Part shown: piece after piece, positions 1-12,267 of the stretch
Layout: each line of letters opens with the position of its first letter
Numbering within the stretch: the stretch's first letter is position 1
Source: Piper betle
Lineage: Eukaryota; Streptophyta; Magnoliopsida; Piperales; Piperaceae
Direction of reading: 5' to 3'
DNA: 64,000 nucleotides
Assembly: GCA_033002965.1 (NCBI GenBank)
Contig: JAURVB010014718.1
Location: forward strand, 25,250 to 89,249
Translations under genes and position numbers: made by a program
Notes under the pieces: generated by a model
Told to the model about the DNA's origin: nothing
The model's database searches: none
The model's input: the letters and a program-made list of their open reading frames with translations, nothing else

Positions 1-121
1 TTAGTGGTCCTAATTAAAACTGAAATGGGCTTTTATTATATGAGCTTGGTTAGAACTACCATTTCACCTTCTTCCACCCTTCGATCGTCCCCGACGGCGC
101 TTGCAATCTCTCCCACTGACC
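1..121 (+). promoter_or_regulatory. Proximal promoter / 5' leader of ENY2 (partial)
   Basis: The window opens about 120 bp upstream of the ENY2 start codon. A TGGGCT motif at 26-31 matches the site II (TGGGCY) element common in promoters of housekeeping plant genes, and a GTGGTCC at 5-11 resembles a TCP-type site. An AT-rich TTATATGA at about 36-43 could serve as a TATA-like element, followed by a C/T-rich leader. This is motif reading only; the transcription start is not known. Confidence 0.35.
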
Positions 122-466
122 ATGCGCTCCTCCATCAACCGCCCACCCACCCCCGACCCCGACGACGCCGGCGCCCCTGCTGCCGGCGAGCCCACCCTCC
201 AGGACCTGATCGACGTGAAGCTGGTGGAGAGCGGGGAGAAGGAGAAGCTGAAGGAGCTGCTGCGGGAGCGGCTGGTGGAGTGCGGCTGGCGGGACGAGAT
301 GAAGGCCCTGTGCAGGGCCTTCGCCAATAAGAAGGGCCGCAACAACGTCACCGTCGACGACCTCGTCCACCTCATCACCCCCAAGGGCCGCTCCTCGGTG
401 CCCGACTCCGTCAAGGCCGAGTTGTTGCAGCGGATTCGATCCTTCCTCGTCTCCTCTTCGATTTAG
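122..466 (+). CDS. ENY2: Transcription and mRNA export factor ENY2 (SUS1 homologue)
   Basis: A 114-residue protein of the EnY2/Sus1 family. In other eukaryotes this small helical protein is a subunit of the SAGA H2B-deubiquitination module and of the TREX-2 mRNA export complex, so it acts in the nucleus and at nuclear pores. A low-complexity Pro/Asp/Ala-rich N-terminus (residues 1-24) precedes the conserved core, which runs from about [20 protein letters not shown] through a [10 protein letters not shown] segment and a [15 protein letters not shown] segment to a short C-terminal helix. The ATG at 122 is chosen because the open frame upstream has no other ATG; it can only be extended through a TTG. 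Total length matches the family (about 95-120 aa). The reading frame has no intron and is much more GC-rich than the surrounding DNA. Family assignment is confident; the exact complex membership is inferred from homologues. Confidence 0.9.
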   Translation: MRSSINRPPTPDPDDAGAPAAGEPTLQDLIDVKLVESGEKEKLKELLRERLVECGWRDEMKALCRAFANKKGRNNVTVDDLVHLITPKGRSSVPDSVKAELLQRIRSFLVSSSI

Positions 467-1240
467 ACGGCATGCTCGGTCGTCGATCCTTCCCCTCCAC
501 CACCACCGAAAACTTGTTATTTTCTACAAGAACGGGTAAATAATCGCATATATCGAGTATAAGAGTTAGCTCAGCGATCTGATTGTTGCAGCTAGAACAA
601 TTACTTGTTAAATTTGCTGTTTAATGCTACTTTTGTTTGGAAATGTTCATTATTTTGTATATTCTTGTGTACATACTGGCATATCTAATATAAGAGTCAG
701 CTTAGGGATCTGATTATTGCTTCTAGAACAATTGTTAAATTTGCTTTTTAATTCTACTTTTGTTTGGAAAAATTTATTATTTTGAATATTCTTGTGTAAA
801 AATTCATAGACATAAACACTGAGATTGCTGCAAATACTGGCATATTTAATATAAGAGTTAGCTTTGTGATCTGATTATTGCATCTATATCCATTACTTGT
901 CAAATTTGCTTTTTAATTCTACTTTTGTTTGGAAAAATTTATTATTTTGAATATTCTTGTGTAAAAATTCATAGACATAAACACTGAGATTGCTGCAAAT
1001 ACTGGCATATTTAATATAAGAGTTAGCTTAGTGATCTGATTATTGCATCTATATCCATTACTTGTCAAATTTACTTTTAAATTCTACTTTTGTTTGGAAA
1101 GCTTATAATTTTGTATTAAGTCTTGTGTACATTTATAGGGATGAACACTGGTTGGTTGCTGCAAATACTGGAATGCTCTGTCATAAGATTTAGCTCATTG
1201 ATTTGAATCTTGCAACTAGATCCATTAATTGTTAAATCAG
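467..1240 (+). repeat. Five-copy tandem repeat, about 165-bp unit, 3' of ENY2
   Basis: After a short 3' trailer, a unit carrying AAGAGTTAGCT...GATCTGATT...ACTTGT(T/C)AAATTTGCTTTTTAATTCTACTTTTGTTTGG recurs. The anchor AAGAGTTAGC (with small changes) starts at 561, 692, 853, 1018 and 1185, giving periods of 131, 161, 165 and 167 bp. The third and fourth units are almost identical, while the first and last are diverged or shortened. Fainter, degenerate versions may continue near 1460 and 1590. The array lies where the 3' UTR or a 3' UTR intron of ENY2 would be expected. Confidence 0.85.
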
Positions 1241-1967
1241 AGTGTGGGGTGGATTAGATGATGTTTCCATGAGGTTTTTTGTTTATTGATGTAGGATTTC
1301 AATATGATTAGATATGAATTATATGCCAACTATTGAGTAAAACTGTAAAAGGAATCTCATCAGTGAATGTTATTGTTAAATGTTCATGATAATTAATTAA
1401 ATGAGATTATTATTTGGAGAACTGAGAGATTAATTTCTGACATTCCTCTCCCCTCGCGGTATGTAAGATTGAGTTCAATGGTCAGATTCTTCTATTTGTT
1501 TTTTATTCTTAGTGGGATCTATTTACTTGTGTAATGCAAGGCACAAAGTTTGATTCTTTTGATCATCTCGTAGAAGACTGCAATTACTGTATGTTAGCTT
1601 AGCGGTTCGATTCTTCCATCCATTACATGTTTATAAAATATATGATAACTCATATGATTAATTAATTCTTCATTTTTAAAACTGTATTAAAATGTTAATA
1701 ATTAAAAAATCATTATAAATTATTATATATTTTTTGGACTTTTAAATTATATACGAGGTATAATAAAGAAATTATTATAATGAAATTTTCATGAAAAACT
1801 TCTTAATATAAGTCAGACTGAATATTCTAAAATTTGATAATTAATTGATGAAAAAAACAATATTTTCTATCATGAGTTAATTTCATAAACTTAATTTTTT
1901 GAAAAAAATTAATTAAATAAAGTCAAAATAATTATACATAATGTTTGCACAACACGTGGGGTATCAT
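1241..1967. other. AT-rich intergenic DNA
   Basis: No coding potential or RNA gene seen. It contains degenerate echoes of the upstream tandem repeat (near 1460-1500 and 1590-1630) and then long A/T runs. Confidence 0.5.
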
Positions 1968-2437
1968 TCTAGTACTAATATATAAAGCAAAGGAATTTTA
2001 ATACGGTATTATCGACATCTATTCTAATTATTTTATAATATTACTCTTTATTTTTGTTAGCAAAATCTTTACTTTTATATTGTAATTAGGATTTATTTAG
2101 AATCTTTTAATGTATTTCTATTTTAATTAAGATTTGTTTTGTCATGTATACTACCACATGTCATTTAATTATTGTAGAATATTATTCTTTATTTTATATT
2201 AGCCAAAATTTACATTTTTATTATAATTAGGATTTGTTTTGTCACATGTCATTTAATTATTATACAATATTACATTTTTATTTTTTATTAGTAAAAATAC
2301 TACTTTTTTATTGTAATTAAGATTTGTTTCAAATCTTTTAATACTTTTTTATTGTAATTAGAATTTATTTTGATTTCTATTATAATTAGGATTTATTTCA
2401 AATCTTTTAGCCATGTATTGCGCGGGTTAATGACTAG
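1968..2437 (+). mobile_element. Helitron-like non-autonomous element
   Basis: The left end reads TCTAGTACTAATATATAAAG, a start with TC typical of plant Helitrons. The right end reads TGCGCGGGTTAATGACTAG followed by T, ending in the CTAG (CTRR) terminus with a GC-rich stretch a few bases inside, which in intact copies forms a short hairpin (here partly decayed). The interior consists of diverged units of about 115 bp ('TGTAATTAGGATTTGTTT...' type, around 2075-2410). There is no ORF. The expected A|T target context is met on the right only. Ends were inferred by eye, so the assignment is moderate. Confidence 0.5.
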
Positions 2438-4384
2438 TTAGTATTAATAAATATAAAACAAGGTAGTTTAGTTTTCTTTCACATGGCAAACCACAATTTT
2501 TAGAGTGATTATACTATTGACCATCAAATTATTATAATATAATGACTGAAATTAGATGTATAAGATTTTTAATCTAATTCTAAGTATGAATTACGTATTT
2601 TATCATGACTGTTAAATTATTATAACGGCTTAGATTAGATCAATTAGATTTTTAATTTAATTATAATTATAAATTACTTCTCTTAGAAAAAACAACCTGA
2701 GGCCCCCAATTACCCGTTAGTAAACAAAAAGGACCACTTTTATGAAGTATTTTTTATTACAATAAATTTATTGTTCTAAATTTTCATTAGAAAAAATAAT
2801 AATACTTATTTTTTATAATCTTTCAACTTGGATTTCTTCAAATAAATGTGTTTAGTCTTGAATTGTATTTTATCAATCTTTTATGCCTATTTTAAAATAA
2901 TATTATTTTAATTATATACATTTTTGCAATTTTTTATCACCTGAAAAGCAGAAGAGATCATTCAATATTTGAAACAACCAAAAGGTAATTTTCAGTTTCA
3001 ATATTATTTAAATTTAATATTTTACTATGATGTGTGAGTTGTATTTTTTAAATATTAATTGGTTTCAAATTTTAATTGGATTTATTAGGATTTTCATCAT
3101 TTATTAATGCGAATATTAAAATTTAAATAATATTTCTTTTAATAAGACTTTAATTTTTAGTTTGGCATTCCACTTTAGTTTGTGTTTCTTAAATTAAAAT
3201 TGATTTTCTATAATTTAACTGGTTGCTATTGCTTAATATTTAAGATAAATATTTATACTTAATTTTACAAATATTTCTAATTTTTTCCGTGTGAAAAGTA
3301 GAGGAGTAAATTGATTTTCAAGCAAAAGTAATTTTTAATTAAAATTATTTTTTTAATTATGATTTATGACTTGTAATTTTTATATTTTAAATTGTTTGGA
3401 TCTCAAATTTTCATGAAATTTTACACCACATGAATAAATTGAATTTTAATTTTGAATTTGACATTGTCATATTCCTCCTTGAGTATATATAAGTTTACCT
3501 TCTCACAGATCTATTTACTAATTGGTTATCAATTAATTATTTATTAATATTTACCTATAATTTTTTCATATAAGAAATCAATATGTTTTTCAAACAACCA
3601 AAATAAAAGTTATGTTTTATAGTTGGTAATTTTTATATATTAGACTTGCCTGCAATTTATAAGTTTAAGTTTATTTATTTCTCTCTGCACCGATTGATAA
3701 TACCTTTTATTTTTCCTTCCATTTTTACTCTTAATCATCGAGTTGTTAGTAACTTTAATTAATTATTATTGCTTTAATCTTCGTCAACGTAATTTAAATT
3801 TACTAAATTGAAGTCGTAGAGATGAAGGCAAATTCATGAAAATATACATTACTTTTGCTCTTTATTAACTTTCAATATTAAACTCGAATATCATTGTGCT
3901 TTGTTATTACTTCTCGACTACCACCTAAAAATGACGTCATCATGCATATTTTAACAATCTTTAAAGACTCTTTTTATTCAAACAATATGAAAAGATTTGG
4001 CCTCATCATTAAAATCTAACACCTTGATTACTGCGTTTGATACCAGAGGTAAGGGGAACCTTTGTAATTTTCACACTTTCTTTTAATATATGGGACTCTA
4101 ATAGATTCATCCCCTATCTATACATGTGACTGAGCTTTACATTATTTTAATTTTTCCATTACAATAGGGAATTTTAATTAGGGTGTAAATTAGCCAAGTG
4201 GACTCAGCATCAATTTGTTAATGTCAATTCAATTGTTAAGGTATTTTTCCATAATTTTTTAAATTGATTGTAAATATAGTATTAGGTAGTAAATAGTATA
4301 ATAGAAAAAACATTCCATAATAGAAAAAAGCATTCCATTTTTTTCTTTTGAAGTAAATAGTAAGCTTCAAGATACTTCTCGTTG
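2438..4384. other. AT-rich intergenic DNA with degenerate direct repeats
   Basis: No gene seen. A roughly 80-bp imperfect direct repeat occurs at about 2520-2595 and 2605-2678. A more diverged repeat of about 300 bp recurs at about 2905, 3262 and 3545, recognised by an 'AATTTTTT..CC.GTGAAAAG.AGAGGAG' block followed by 'CAAACAACCAAAA'. The remainder is simple A/T-rich sequence. Confidence 0.4.
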
Positions 4385-5851
4385 GTATTTGAACTCAAGA
4401 TCAAAAAATGTATGATATAGGCTCATTTCTCAACCTATTATATAAATGCATAAGGTTTTATGATTTTTACAAATAAGAGAGTGAGCAGTATAAAAATATG
4501 TAGATTACATTAGTACCACTTTTTACTTTAAGATAGTGCAATGTATATAGGGTATTCTGAATGCAGCACTTTTTAAAAAGTGTAGCAATAACTTAACCGT
4601 TTTAAGCAACCTGGGTACCATGATGGGTGATATATGAAGGATATGAAAATACAAGCTATTTTATATGATATAAATTATTGTCATGCCTATGCATCGACCC
4701 TTTTAATAAGTTATATATGCTTACAACCATGTGATAGTATTCTGGGAGGTTTTATGATATTTCGTAGGTGTTAAGACACCCACATGCCAAAATTGTTATT
4801 TCATTAGTTATTTTTGTATTGGTAATCAATTCATTTGATTACTAAGGAATTTCTTATATAAATATATAGGTATTTACGCATCTCAAGGGCCACAGTAGGT
4901 GGACAGATTGGAAGACTCATAGTGGTAGGGATGATACAATATGTTCTATCGAGTAATATAGTATGAACCGTGATTTTGTATGACCTATGTATTTAATACT
5001 TATGTTTTATTGGGAATTATGTATTTAAAACTAAGTGTTGTAATTGATTTTGGACTGGAGCCACAAACTTGTCATGATGTTATGATTGTGTTGAGTGATT
5101 TTGTGTGCCTTAGTATTATTATATTATCATTATCATCATGCATGGTATAAACTTTGAGACACTCTAACAATCGTCTACAGGGTGTGTAAGCCTTATAGTC
5201 TCAGAACATAATGATGAACATACTATGTACACAAAACGTATTTGTTACATTTGTGTGTTTTAAAGAAACGTGGGTAAGAGGAGCTCACAGTTCATACTAT
5301 ACGAAGAGCCCACGTGAAGACTAGGTGTTAAGGTTTGATGACATGGCACTCAATGATGCCCTATGTCTATGTGTGTTTAATTTATGTTCACGGGTATGTG
5401 GAACATATAACCACAACTACTATGTAGCGAGTTAAGTTTAGCTTTATCATAAGAATAAGTACACATAACTTCAAGGTTATAACTAAGTATAAGAACCGGA
5501 TCATGCATCATCATCTTTAAAGTTTAACCTCTTAACTTCAATGGGGGTGTGCCTCTTTTGTAGTTCAGAGTGATCATCTCCATTGTAAAATCACCCTCTT
5601 AGTTACTATGGAGGTGTTGCCTCTGCCATAACTCAAAGTACTCATGTTAGGAGCTTTAAGTGTAAGAACCCCTCTTATGTAGTATGATTTAACATGCATA
5701 GAATGAAATCCAATTAGGTTATCCGTCTTAAGGCTCCTTGAGGGTTGAGATCCTCTTCTGTGAGATTTATATGATAGTAGCGCAATAAATAGCCATCAAA
5801 TTATAACATCGCACTTTGGTCCGCCCTCGGACCGAAAAATAGAGTGTTACA
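4385..5851 (-). mobile_element. Fragment of a chromovirus-type LTR (Tekay/Del-like), minus strand
   Basis: The sequence is collinear with those at about 49,880-51,603 and 59,790-61,144 in this window. Shared landmarks are the 'AATAAGAGAGT', 'GGGTGATATATGGA' and 'CTAACAATCGTCTACAGGGT' segments and the terminal block ending in GTGTTACA. Read on the minus strand the element starts TGTAACACTCT, near the TGTAACACCCC start of many plant Ty3/gypsy LTRs. The other end is truncated and no internal region is present. The family name is inferred from the terminus and from similarity to the intact solo LTR at 9,164. Confidence 0.6.
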
Positions 5852-6170
5852 GGCAGCGAGAACTTGTTGCACTCACACGAATACCAAGTTCACTGTTGTC
5901 AAGTAATGGTGTCACATCATTAGACAATGATTCAAAAGGGGAGATATTTGATGACCTCACTAATGTGGATGATCTGTGCGTGATCGACATTATGGAAAGG
6001 GTTATGTCACTGATGAAATAGACCGCATATGATATTAATTTGGGAGATGATAGAGACGACTTCATGGTACAAGATGAGGGAATGGTATTTAATTATGATG
6101 ATAAATTATATGATGGACCACGGTTTTATTCTATTCCTCATATACTAGTAATAATAATTAATATTTAAGT
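5852..6170 (+). other. Possible decayed coding segment of unknown origin
   Basis: One frame reads about 100 residues with a single internal stop (TAG near 6019). It is rich in acidic residues (a GEIFDDLTNVDDLCVIDIME-type stretch) and is interrupted at its left by the LTR fragment end. Composition is unlike the flanking AT-rich DNA. No family was recognised. It could be an exon of a gene or transposon broken by the LTR insertion, or chance. Confidence 0.25.
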
Positions 6171-7278
6171 GTGTAATATGGATTGCATAAGATATTAGGG
6201 GACAACAAATATGTTGAAATCACTAGTAACGGACATTTCATATGCCGGTGGTATTTTTGCCGGCATACACATACTGCAAATTTATCTTAACTGTACTGCA
6301 TACTTGTGAAAAATAGTTTCAAAAGTACAAAGTGATGTACAAGGTAGTCAAAAAAACCTTCCAAACTAATACTCAAAGCGTTATAAATGGTGTTTTCATA
6401 ACTATCAATTCCGAAAAAAAACTCCAAAATATGATTTTATTACAAACCTTTGTATGTGGGTCACAAAATTATAACAATAAAAAATATTTAATTATCTTTG
6501 ACTCCTCATCTACTCTTCAAAACCTCTTTTCGCATAGGTAAACCTCTATATGGAATGTCGTTAAAAATTTGCCCACAAATTAGAAAAGTTGTTACATGGA
6601 AACGTCCTTACATCTCAATCTCCCGCTATTGCAGACAAATTAGAAAAATATATGCAGTTAAGGATTATAATTTACAAGTAATTGAAACTACATTTGGATT
6701 GGGTTTTCATACCGATTATGAGAGAGCATATACACGTACTAACTATAAGTCGTTGGCTATAGCAACTATAACAAGTAAAACAAAAAAATCAATCTAATTT
6801 TCACCCCTCCACCTACCCACTTGTGCCACCAATTGCTCCTATCCCTACAACCCAAACATCATTGTCGCCATCAACACGATGCCTCTCCACCACCACCCCT
6901 ACCACTGGCATCTCTCTCCCTCGATATTGTCCCCAGCACCGCTGACCTGTTGGTGGTGTCATGCAACATCCAGTTCGACCCGTACAGTTGTTGCACCCTT
7001 CCTCGCCGTTGGCAATGTAATGGTCAGGTACGTGGCGCATAGCGACCCATTGAAGAGATGACTTAGACCCATTACGTTGCGCTTTGGGCCGGGTCATTAC
7101 ATGCACCTTCCTTGACCTAGATGAGATGCTCAGGTACATGATCGTCTTGATGTCGGACGAGTGGCCAAGGCTGAGCAAGTGGTTGATCTTGTGCACGACC
7201 ACCGACTCTATGTTGATTATCAATTGCCCCACAAGATGGGAGTCAACATTCCAATTCTTGGTGTCGTTGAAATGGAGT
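6171..7278. other. Intergenic DNA with short hairpin and TRIM/LTR remnant
   Basis: No gene supported. At about 6240-6266 a perfect 8-bp inverted repeat (TATGCCGG / CCGGCATA, 11-bp loop) lies next to a CACTAGTAA motif, possibly a transposon end. At about 7056-7101 the string 'CCCATTACGTTGCGCTTTGGGCCGGGTCATTACA' (given here only as a landmark) closely resembles the 3' end of the 154-bp TRIM LTRs at 29,498 and 29,881. It is therefore probably a remnant of that family. GC is raised over 6800-7250, but the short ORFs there look like nothing known. Confidence 0.45.
7271..7278. repeat. Left target-site duplication of hAT element (AATGGAGT)
   Basis: AATGGAGT lies immediately left of the hAT terminus and AATGGAGC immediately right of the other terminus (14,707-14,714). 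This is 7 of 8 identical, and 8 bp is the hallmark length for hAT insertions. Confidence 0.75.
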
Positions 7279-8817
7279 CATAAATGAAGAAATCGGCCAA
7301 TTTCACTCGGAATCGGCCGATTTAACTCGGATCGAAAGCAATCCGATCCGAAATGGGCGTCAAATCGGGTGTTTAATAAAACAGTCGACAAATCGGCTTC
7401 AATTCTTGCCAATTCATGGCCGATTCGGAATCGAGGTAAATCGGGAAGAATCAGTTTTATGAGTAAATGATAAAAATGCCCTACACATGATATTAAATAA
7501 ATTATTTATGCATGGGTAAAAGTTGAATCAAAAGTTTAAAAACCTAAAATAAATTATTTACCCTACCTCTGCCCATCCTCCACCTCCGATCTCTCCCTCT
7601 GCCCGTGTGCTGTCCCTTGCCTCCGCCGCTCCCTCCACCACCCCTTGCATCCGCCCTTCCTCCGCCTGTTTGCCGTCGCCCCTTCCCTTCGGCCATTTGC
7701 CGCAGCCCCTTCCTACCAACCCCGTGCGCTGCCCCTTGCTTCCGCCCCTCCCCTCCGCCGCCGCCCCTTCCCTCCGGCCTATGTAAAGTTGCAATTTTTT
7801 TTGAAAATTTTCATGCTTGCCTCATGCTTGAAAATTTTCTGCTGTCTATTTTGTGCTCATTTCTTTTTGATATGGTATAATTTTTTCTATAAATTTTGAT
7901 ATGGTATCATCATAGTTTACTACCCAAGAGTGTGACGGGTGGACCAATTTCCTTGGATCAATTGATTAATATATCAATAAAAATTTTGGTATGGTCCACT
8001 CATTGTGCAAATTTTACTCCCTATAGTGATTTCCCATTTCACTGATGCTTGTTTTATGAAGCTTATATATGAATATATAGAATTTACAATTGCCCCTATA
8101 ATCTTATTCCTTCCTCAAAAATGCTTGTGCTTTTGTAGTAATGGAAGGTGGAGCTTGCTATTTTCTTTTAGTGATGTAAAATTTCTCTTGTGTTGACAAT
8201 AATTTTTGACATTCATATGTACACGTAAGTGAGCACCAAATGAAGTATCCATCTAGTATGGTTGTGGTTACTGAACATGTCCGGCTTGGAACTAAATTCA
8301 ATGATATTTTGGCATCCTTGATTTTATTGTGCGTCATGATGTATTCGTCTTAGTATTATGATACGATGGAAAAAATGTACTGATGGATCAGATTTTAGTC
8401 CTGCTTGATGATTTAACTATTTTGATTAACCTTCTTCATGAATTGCGAACTTCCCCTTTGCATTCCTTCCATGTTAAAGCTGTTTGTTCACCTGCACATC
8501 TGGACATGAATGATTTCCACATCTGAGGAAGCAAAGGGAACAGAAGCTTGGCATGTCTGTTTGCTTTTGTTTTATCATCATTCCTTCAGAGTAAATTTGT
8601 TATACAATTATATAAATATATAGAATTTTTGACCTTGTGCTTTGCTTAGAAGAAGAGATATCACTTATCACTTGTAAATCAGTAAATATTCTTTGACATT
8701 GAGTGCCTCGCCATTCTATTTTACATTGTTGATCATAATTTAAGTTATTGCTTTAGAAACTTAGATTTTGAATTTAGCTATTGCTGTATTTATTATTAGT
8801 GCCAGATTTTTCATAGG

Positions 8818-9045
8818 GAAGATGGATATTGGTTGGGAATATGGCACACCAATTGACACATCCAAGAAGCAAGTCACTTGTAACTTTTGTAAAAAAATCA
8901 TGAAGTGGAGGGGTATATCGCTTCAAGCAACATATTGCTGGAATCAAAGGAAATGTTCCTGCTTGTAAGAAAGTTCCTGAAGCAGATGTACAAAAAATGA
9001 ACGATTATTTCAAAAGTATGGGAAAGGCCAAAAAAGAAAAATAAA
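8818..9045 (+). pseudogene. hAT transposase fragment: BED-type zinc finger
   Basis: The frame starting at ATG 8,821 gives a short leader and a CNFC motif (Cys-x2-Cys). A one-base frameshift then occurs within the 'AAAATCATGAAGTGGAGGGG' stretch. In the other frame the finger continues with a YRFKQHIAGIKGNVPACKKV segment supplying the His and final Cys. This order (C-x2-C ... F-K-x-H-I-A-x(6)-A-C) is the usual BED finger of plant hAT transposases, which binds the transposon ends. The frame stops at about 9,041. Non-functional. Confidence 0.8.
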
Positions 9046-9163
9046 AAATTAGAAAAAAATAGGGTTATATGGTTTGAATGACTCAGATATGGAAGAGATT
9101 AAAGTTCGGGAGCAAAATAAACAAACAGATGTTGGGTGCTCTAAGTCTATTAGGAAGAGGAAG

Positions 9164-12041
9164 TGTAACACCCCGTTTCGGCTCACCCGTCAATCGACCC
9201 GGAAATTTCACCGGAGACCGAACCATTCGCTAATCTACTAGGTTCGGTTAAGCCGACCCGGATTTTCCCTCGGTGTCTCAAGATGGAGATGCAAACATGA
9301 AATGCATGAATGGGAACAATTGGGTTCTAACGCGGTCCTACATGCATGCTATAATGTACAAGCAAAAATAAGACAAAACAATAAATGAGAAACCAAAAGA
9401 AAATATATACTACTACATAAAAACAGACAGAGTTTCCCCTAAAAGTGCAGTAAGGGCCAATCTGTCCACCACAAAGGTATATAAATATTTTATCAAAATA
9501 AGACAAAACATAAAAATCTACCGCGTCATTCCATTATTATCTCATTTGTTTTCATCTAAGCCGAGGCTGAACTCAAGGGTCCCTGCTTATTCACATCTAT
9601 CCGTTCATTTCATAACAGGCAATTCATCCAAACAAACACATCTAAATTATCATTCACATATCATTAACACATCATCATTATACGTTACATGCGGTAGGTA
9701 CATGTGTGCGTGGTTCCGTGCTGCTCCTCCGCAGTCCCGACAGCTTTCATCGCTCGCATTCCTCACCTACATATATATAGAAAAACCGTCAGTAACGAGT
9801 GTTACCGGCCCGAAAAATAACTAATATCAATCTGGCATAGGAGAGCAAACTCTCTTGTTGAATGAAAACCATATACTTCCTCAAGAACTCTCATCAGGGC
9901 ACATATGGGAGCCGTCGCCCTCGGGTCAACAACGTCCCCCTTTCTTTCTCATTCTCATACCTTGGCCATTTCTCTATCGCTTCTCGCACCAAATCTCATT
10001 CCTTTCCGCCCTCTTGCACCTTCCATATTACTCCTGGTCTTGAGTACAAAGGCCGAGCACTCTCGGCAGTCGCCTTTAGTACCCTTTGAAACCCCAAGTC
10101 TAGACATGCGCTGCAATGCAGTACCCGTGAACCTCCACACTTCTCCGGGTTTGAGGAACTCAAAGGTAGAGTTGTCAGGATCCCTCGGGAATGAAACGGC
10201 CCGCACACCATTCCAGAGCCCACTATCGACTCACACGTGCCCGCTCGCGTAGCACGGTAGTCGGATTTCCCTCATTCAATCTCTCACTGAAAACGCGAAA
10301 ACTATATATATATATATATAGGTCTAGGTTGGGATTTATACAATAGGCCCGAAGGCATCGTGAGCTGGATCTGAAGTTCAAAAACAAACTCGAGGGATCT
10401 CATCCTCGATGGTTATTAATCCGAAAAATCGTTGGCTAAATGGCCCGAGTTAAGTGGGATCCGATAAAACGCCACTTAACTCGTCCTGCACATGATAAAT
10501 CAAATACACAATAGAGTAGCGTAAAAATAGAGAACGAGTCCTAAACGGACCTAGTAGAAGCTCCAAACGGGTCCGCGCGCCTAGGCGGTGAGCTCCTACA
10601 CCGTACCTACACAATCAAGCTAAAAGCTAACGCCTGCATGATGAATCACACATCCTATAACATGCACACACAATCAACACAATCACGCATCAATCAACAC
10701 ACATCAACCTATATCAATTCTAGCAAGTCTATTTAGGCCAGTTTGCATTAGATCATGCTCATTACGTAGTTACCCTAATTAGTTTCTTAGCCTCCATTTT
10801 TAACACCACTCAATCAAACAAATTTCATATTTTATCCTTAATCAAATCTACATTTATATATATTATTATAACACACAATTCACCAATCCTAGCATGCAAT
10901 TCTAATAATCAATACTTTCAAATAATTAAGTTAAAATAAATTATACCTCGTCTCATCGAAAATCGGCGACGGCTAGGGTTTCCGTTTCGTGGCTCGAAAC
11001 TCGAATTCGGCACCTGGCGGCATCCGAAGTCCCATCAGATTGGACTGGGTGCGTTCGGCGGATGATCCGACAAATTTCCCACTAATCCAATTTTTTGGCA
11101 GTTCCGGCGATTTTCCGGCGATGTTTCGGGACGGGGCAATCAGGGGTCTATCGGCACCAGCTCGACGAGCTTGGTCCAATGGTGGTGTCAAACAGGGTAG
11201 CCGGCGCGACAATGGCTGTCGGTGACGGCGTCGAAAACGGCAGACGGCGGCGGCGTGCTCCGATCAGGGCTACGGCCGGCCTCGACGGCGGTCGGGATGA
11301 TGGGGGAAACGTCGGCGAAGGCGAGGGGGTGGTCGTCGGGGTCACAGCGGCGGCAGTGCGGCTCGGATGGCGGCAAATCGATGAGGGAGGGCGTCGCGGC
11401 TTGTGGGGCTATTCCGGCGTCGTGGCAGCGAGATGGTGGCCGGGGTGGGTCGTGGCGGCGCGGCGACTGCACGGTGGGGTGGGGCGGTGTTGATCGGCGG
11501 CTGTACGACGTCGGTGGCGGCGGTGACGAGCACATTGGGTGGCGACGACTAGGGTTTTGGAAGGGGGAAGGTGTCGGGAATGGAGAAAAATACCCTCAAT
11601 GGCAAACTCGTAAATAAGTATTGACTCGATTCCTACTCGAGTCAAAATAATAACTAGTTCGCAATAAATTCTAAAAAAATCTAGAAAAATATAGGGAAAA
11701 TCCCGTAAAATCAGACGAACACAACAACATCCAAATGATATGTTCTATAACTAATAACCCACCCAAATATAATCTAACGCGTTATTCGGCCTAAAACTAT
11801 TTCTACGATCAAACATATAAAAAGAAAAAAATACTGCATACTTTCATATATTATGATAACTCATTTCTCACCATCTTCTCGACGTTATCATCATATATTC
11901 AGGTACATTTGACTCTCATAGCTCATAACTCACAGCTGGCCTCGACTTAGCAAGCGGTTCATGAACTGACTCGACTCGAACCAACGGTCGAACCGATTGG
12001 TTCGATAATATAAAACCTTGACTCGAGTCACGGGTTTTACA
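9164..12041 (+). mobile_element. Solo LTR (chromovirus Tekay/Del-like), nested in the hAT
   Basis: A 2,878-bp sequence begins TGTAACACCCCG and ends GGGTTTTACA. The flanks are GGAAG on the left (9159-9163) and AGAAG on the right (12,042-12,046), a 4-of-5 match to the 5-bp target duplication expected of LTR retrotransposons. The hAT coding frame resumes directly after the right flank, confirming the insertion. The LTR has an internal GC-rich zone (10,960-11,560) that opens several long chance ORFs, plus a (TA)8 tract near 10,304-10,320. No gag or pol is present, so it most likely formed by LTR-LTR recombination. Related fragments in this window lie at 4,385, 32,330, 45,343, 48,641 and 58,547. 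Confidence 0.75.
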
Positions 12042-12267
12042 AGAAGACATCTTCTATTGAAAGTGAGAAGAATAATACATCAAAGCAAATGAGAATTTCT
12101 ATGGCAATAGAAGAGAAAACATAAGAGTGATTGCACACAACCATTGCTCGATTCTTCTATCACTGTGCTAGTCCTTTCTATATTGTAGAGTCGCCTACTT
12201 TCATAAAATGATTGATGTGGTAGGTAGATAAAGTGATCAAGGGATCAAACCTCCGGGAAGAGGTTCT

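Noticed and set aside
561..1240. CRISPR-like array downstream of ENY2
   Set aside because: Units of about 165 bp with homologous interiors are tandem repeats; there are no short repeats with unique spacers, and the DNA is a plant genome.
7084..7287. 67-codon ORF ending at the hAT left border with a 'TRWESTF' string reminiscent of transposases
   Set aside because: The match is too short, and the DNA lies outside the hAT target duplication.
10973..11645. Cluster of overlapping ORFs (up to 132 codons) on both strands at 10.97-11.65 kb
   Set aside because: They lie inside the solo LTR in a GC-rich block with few stops on any frame, show no domain and overlap each other. Chance frames.
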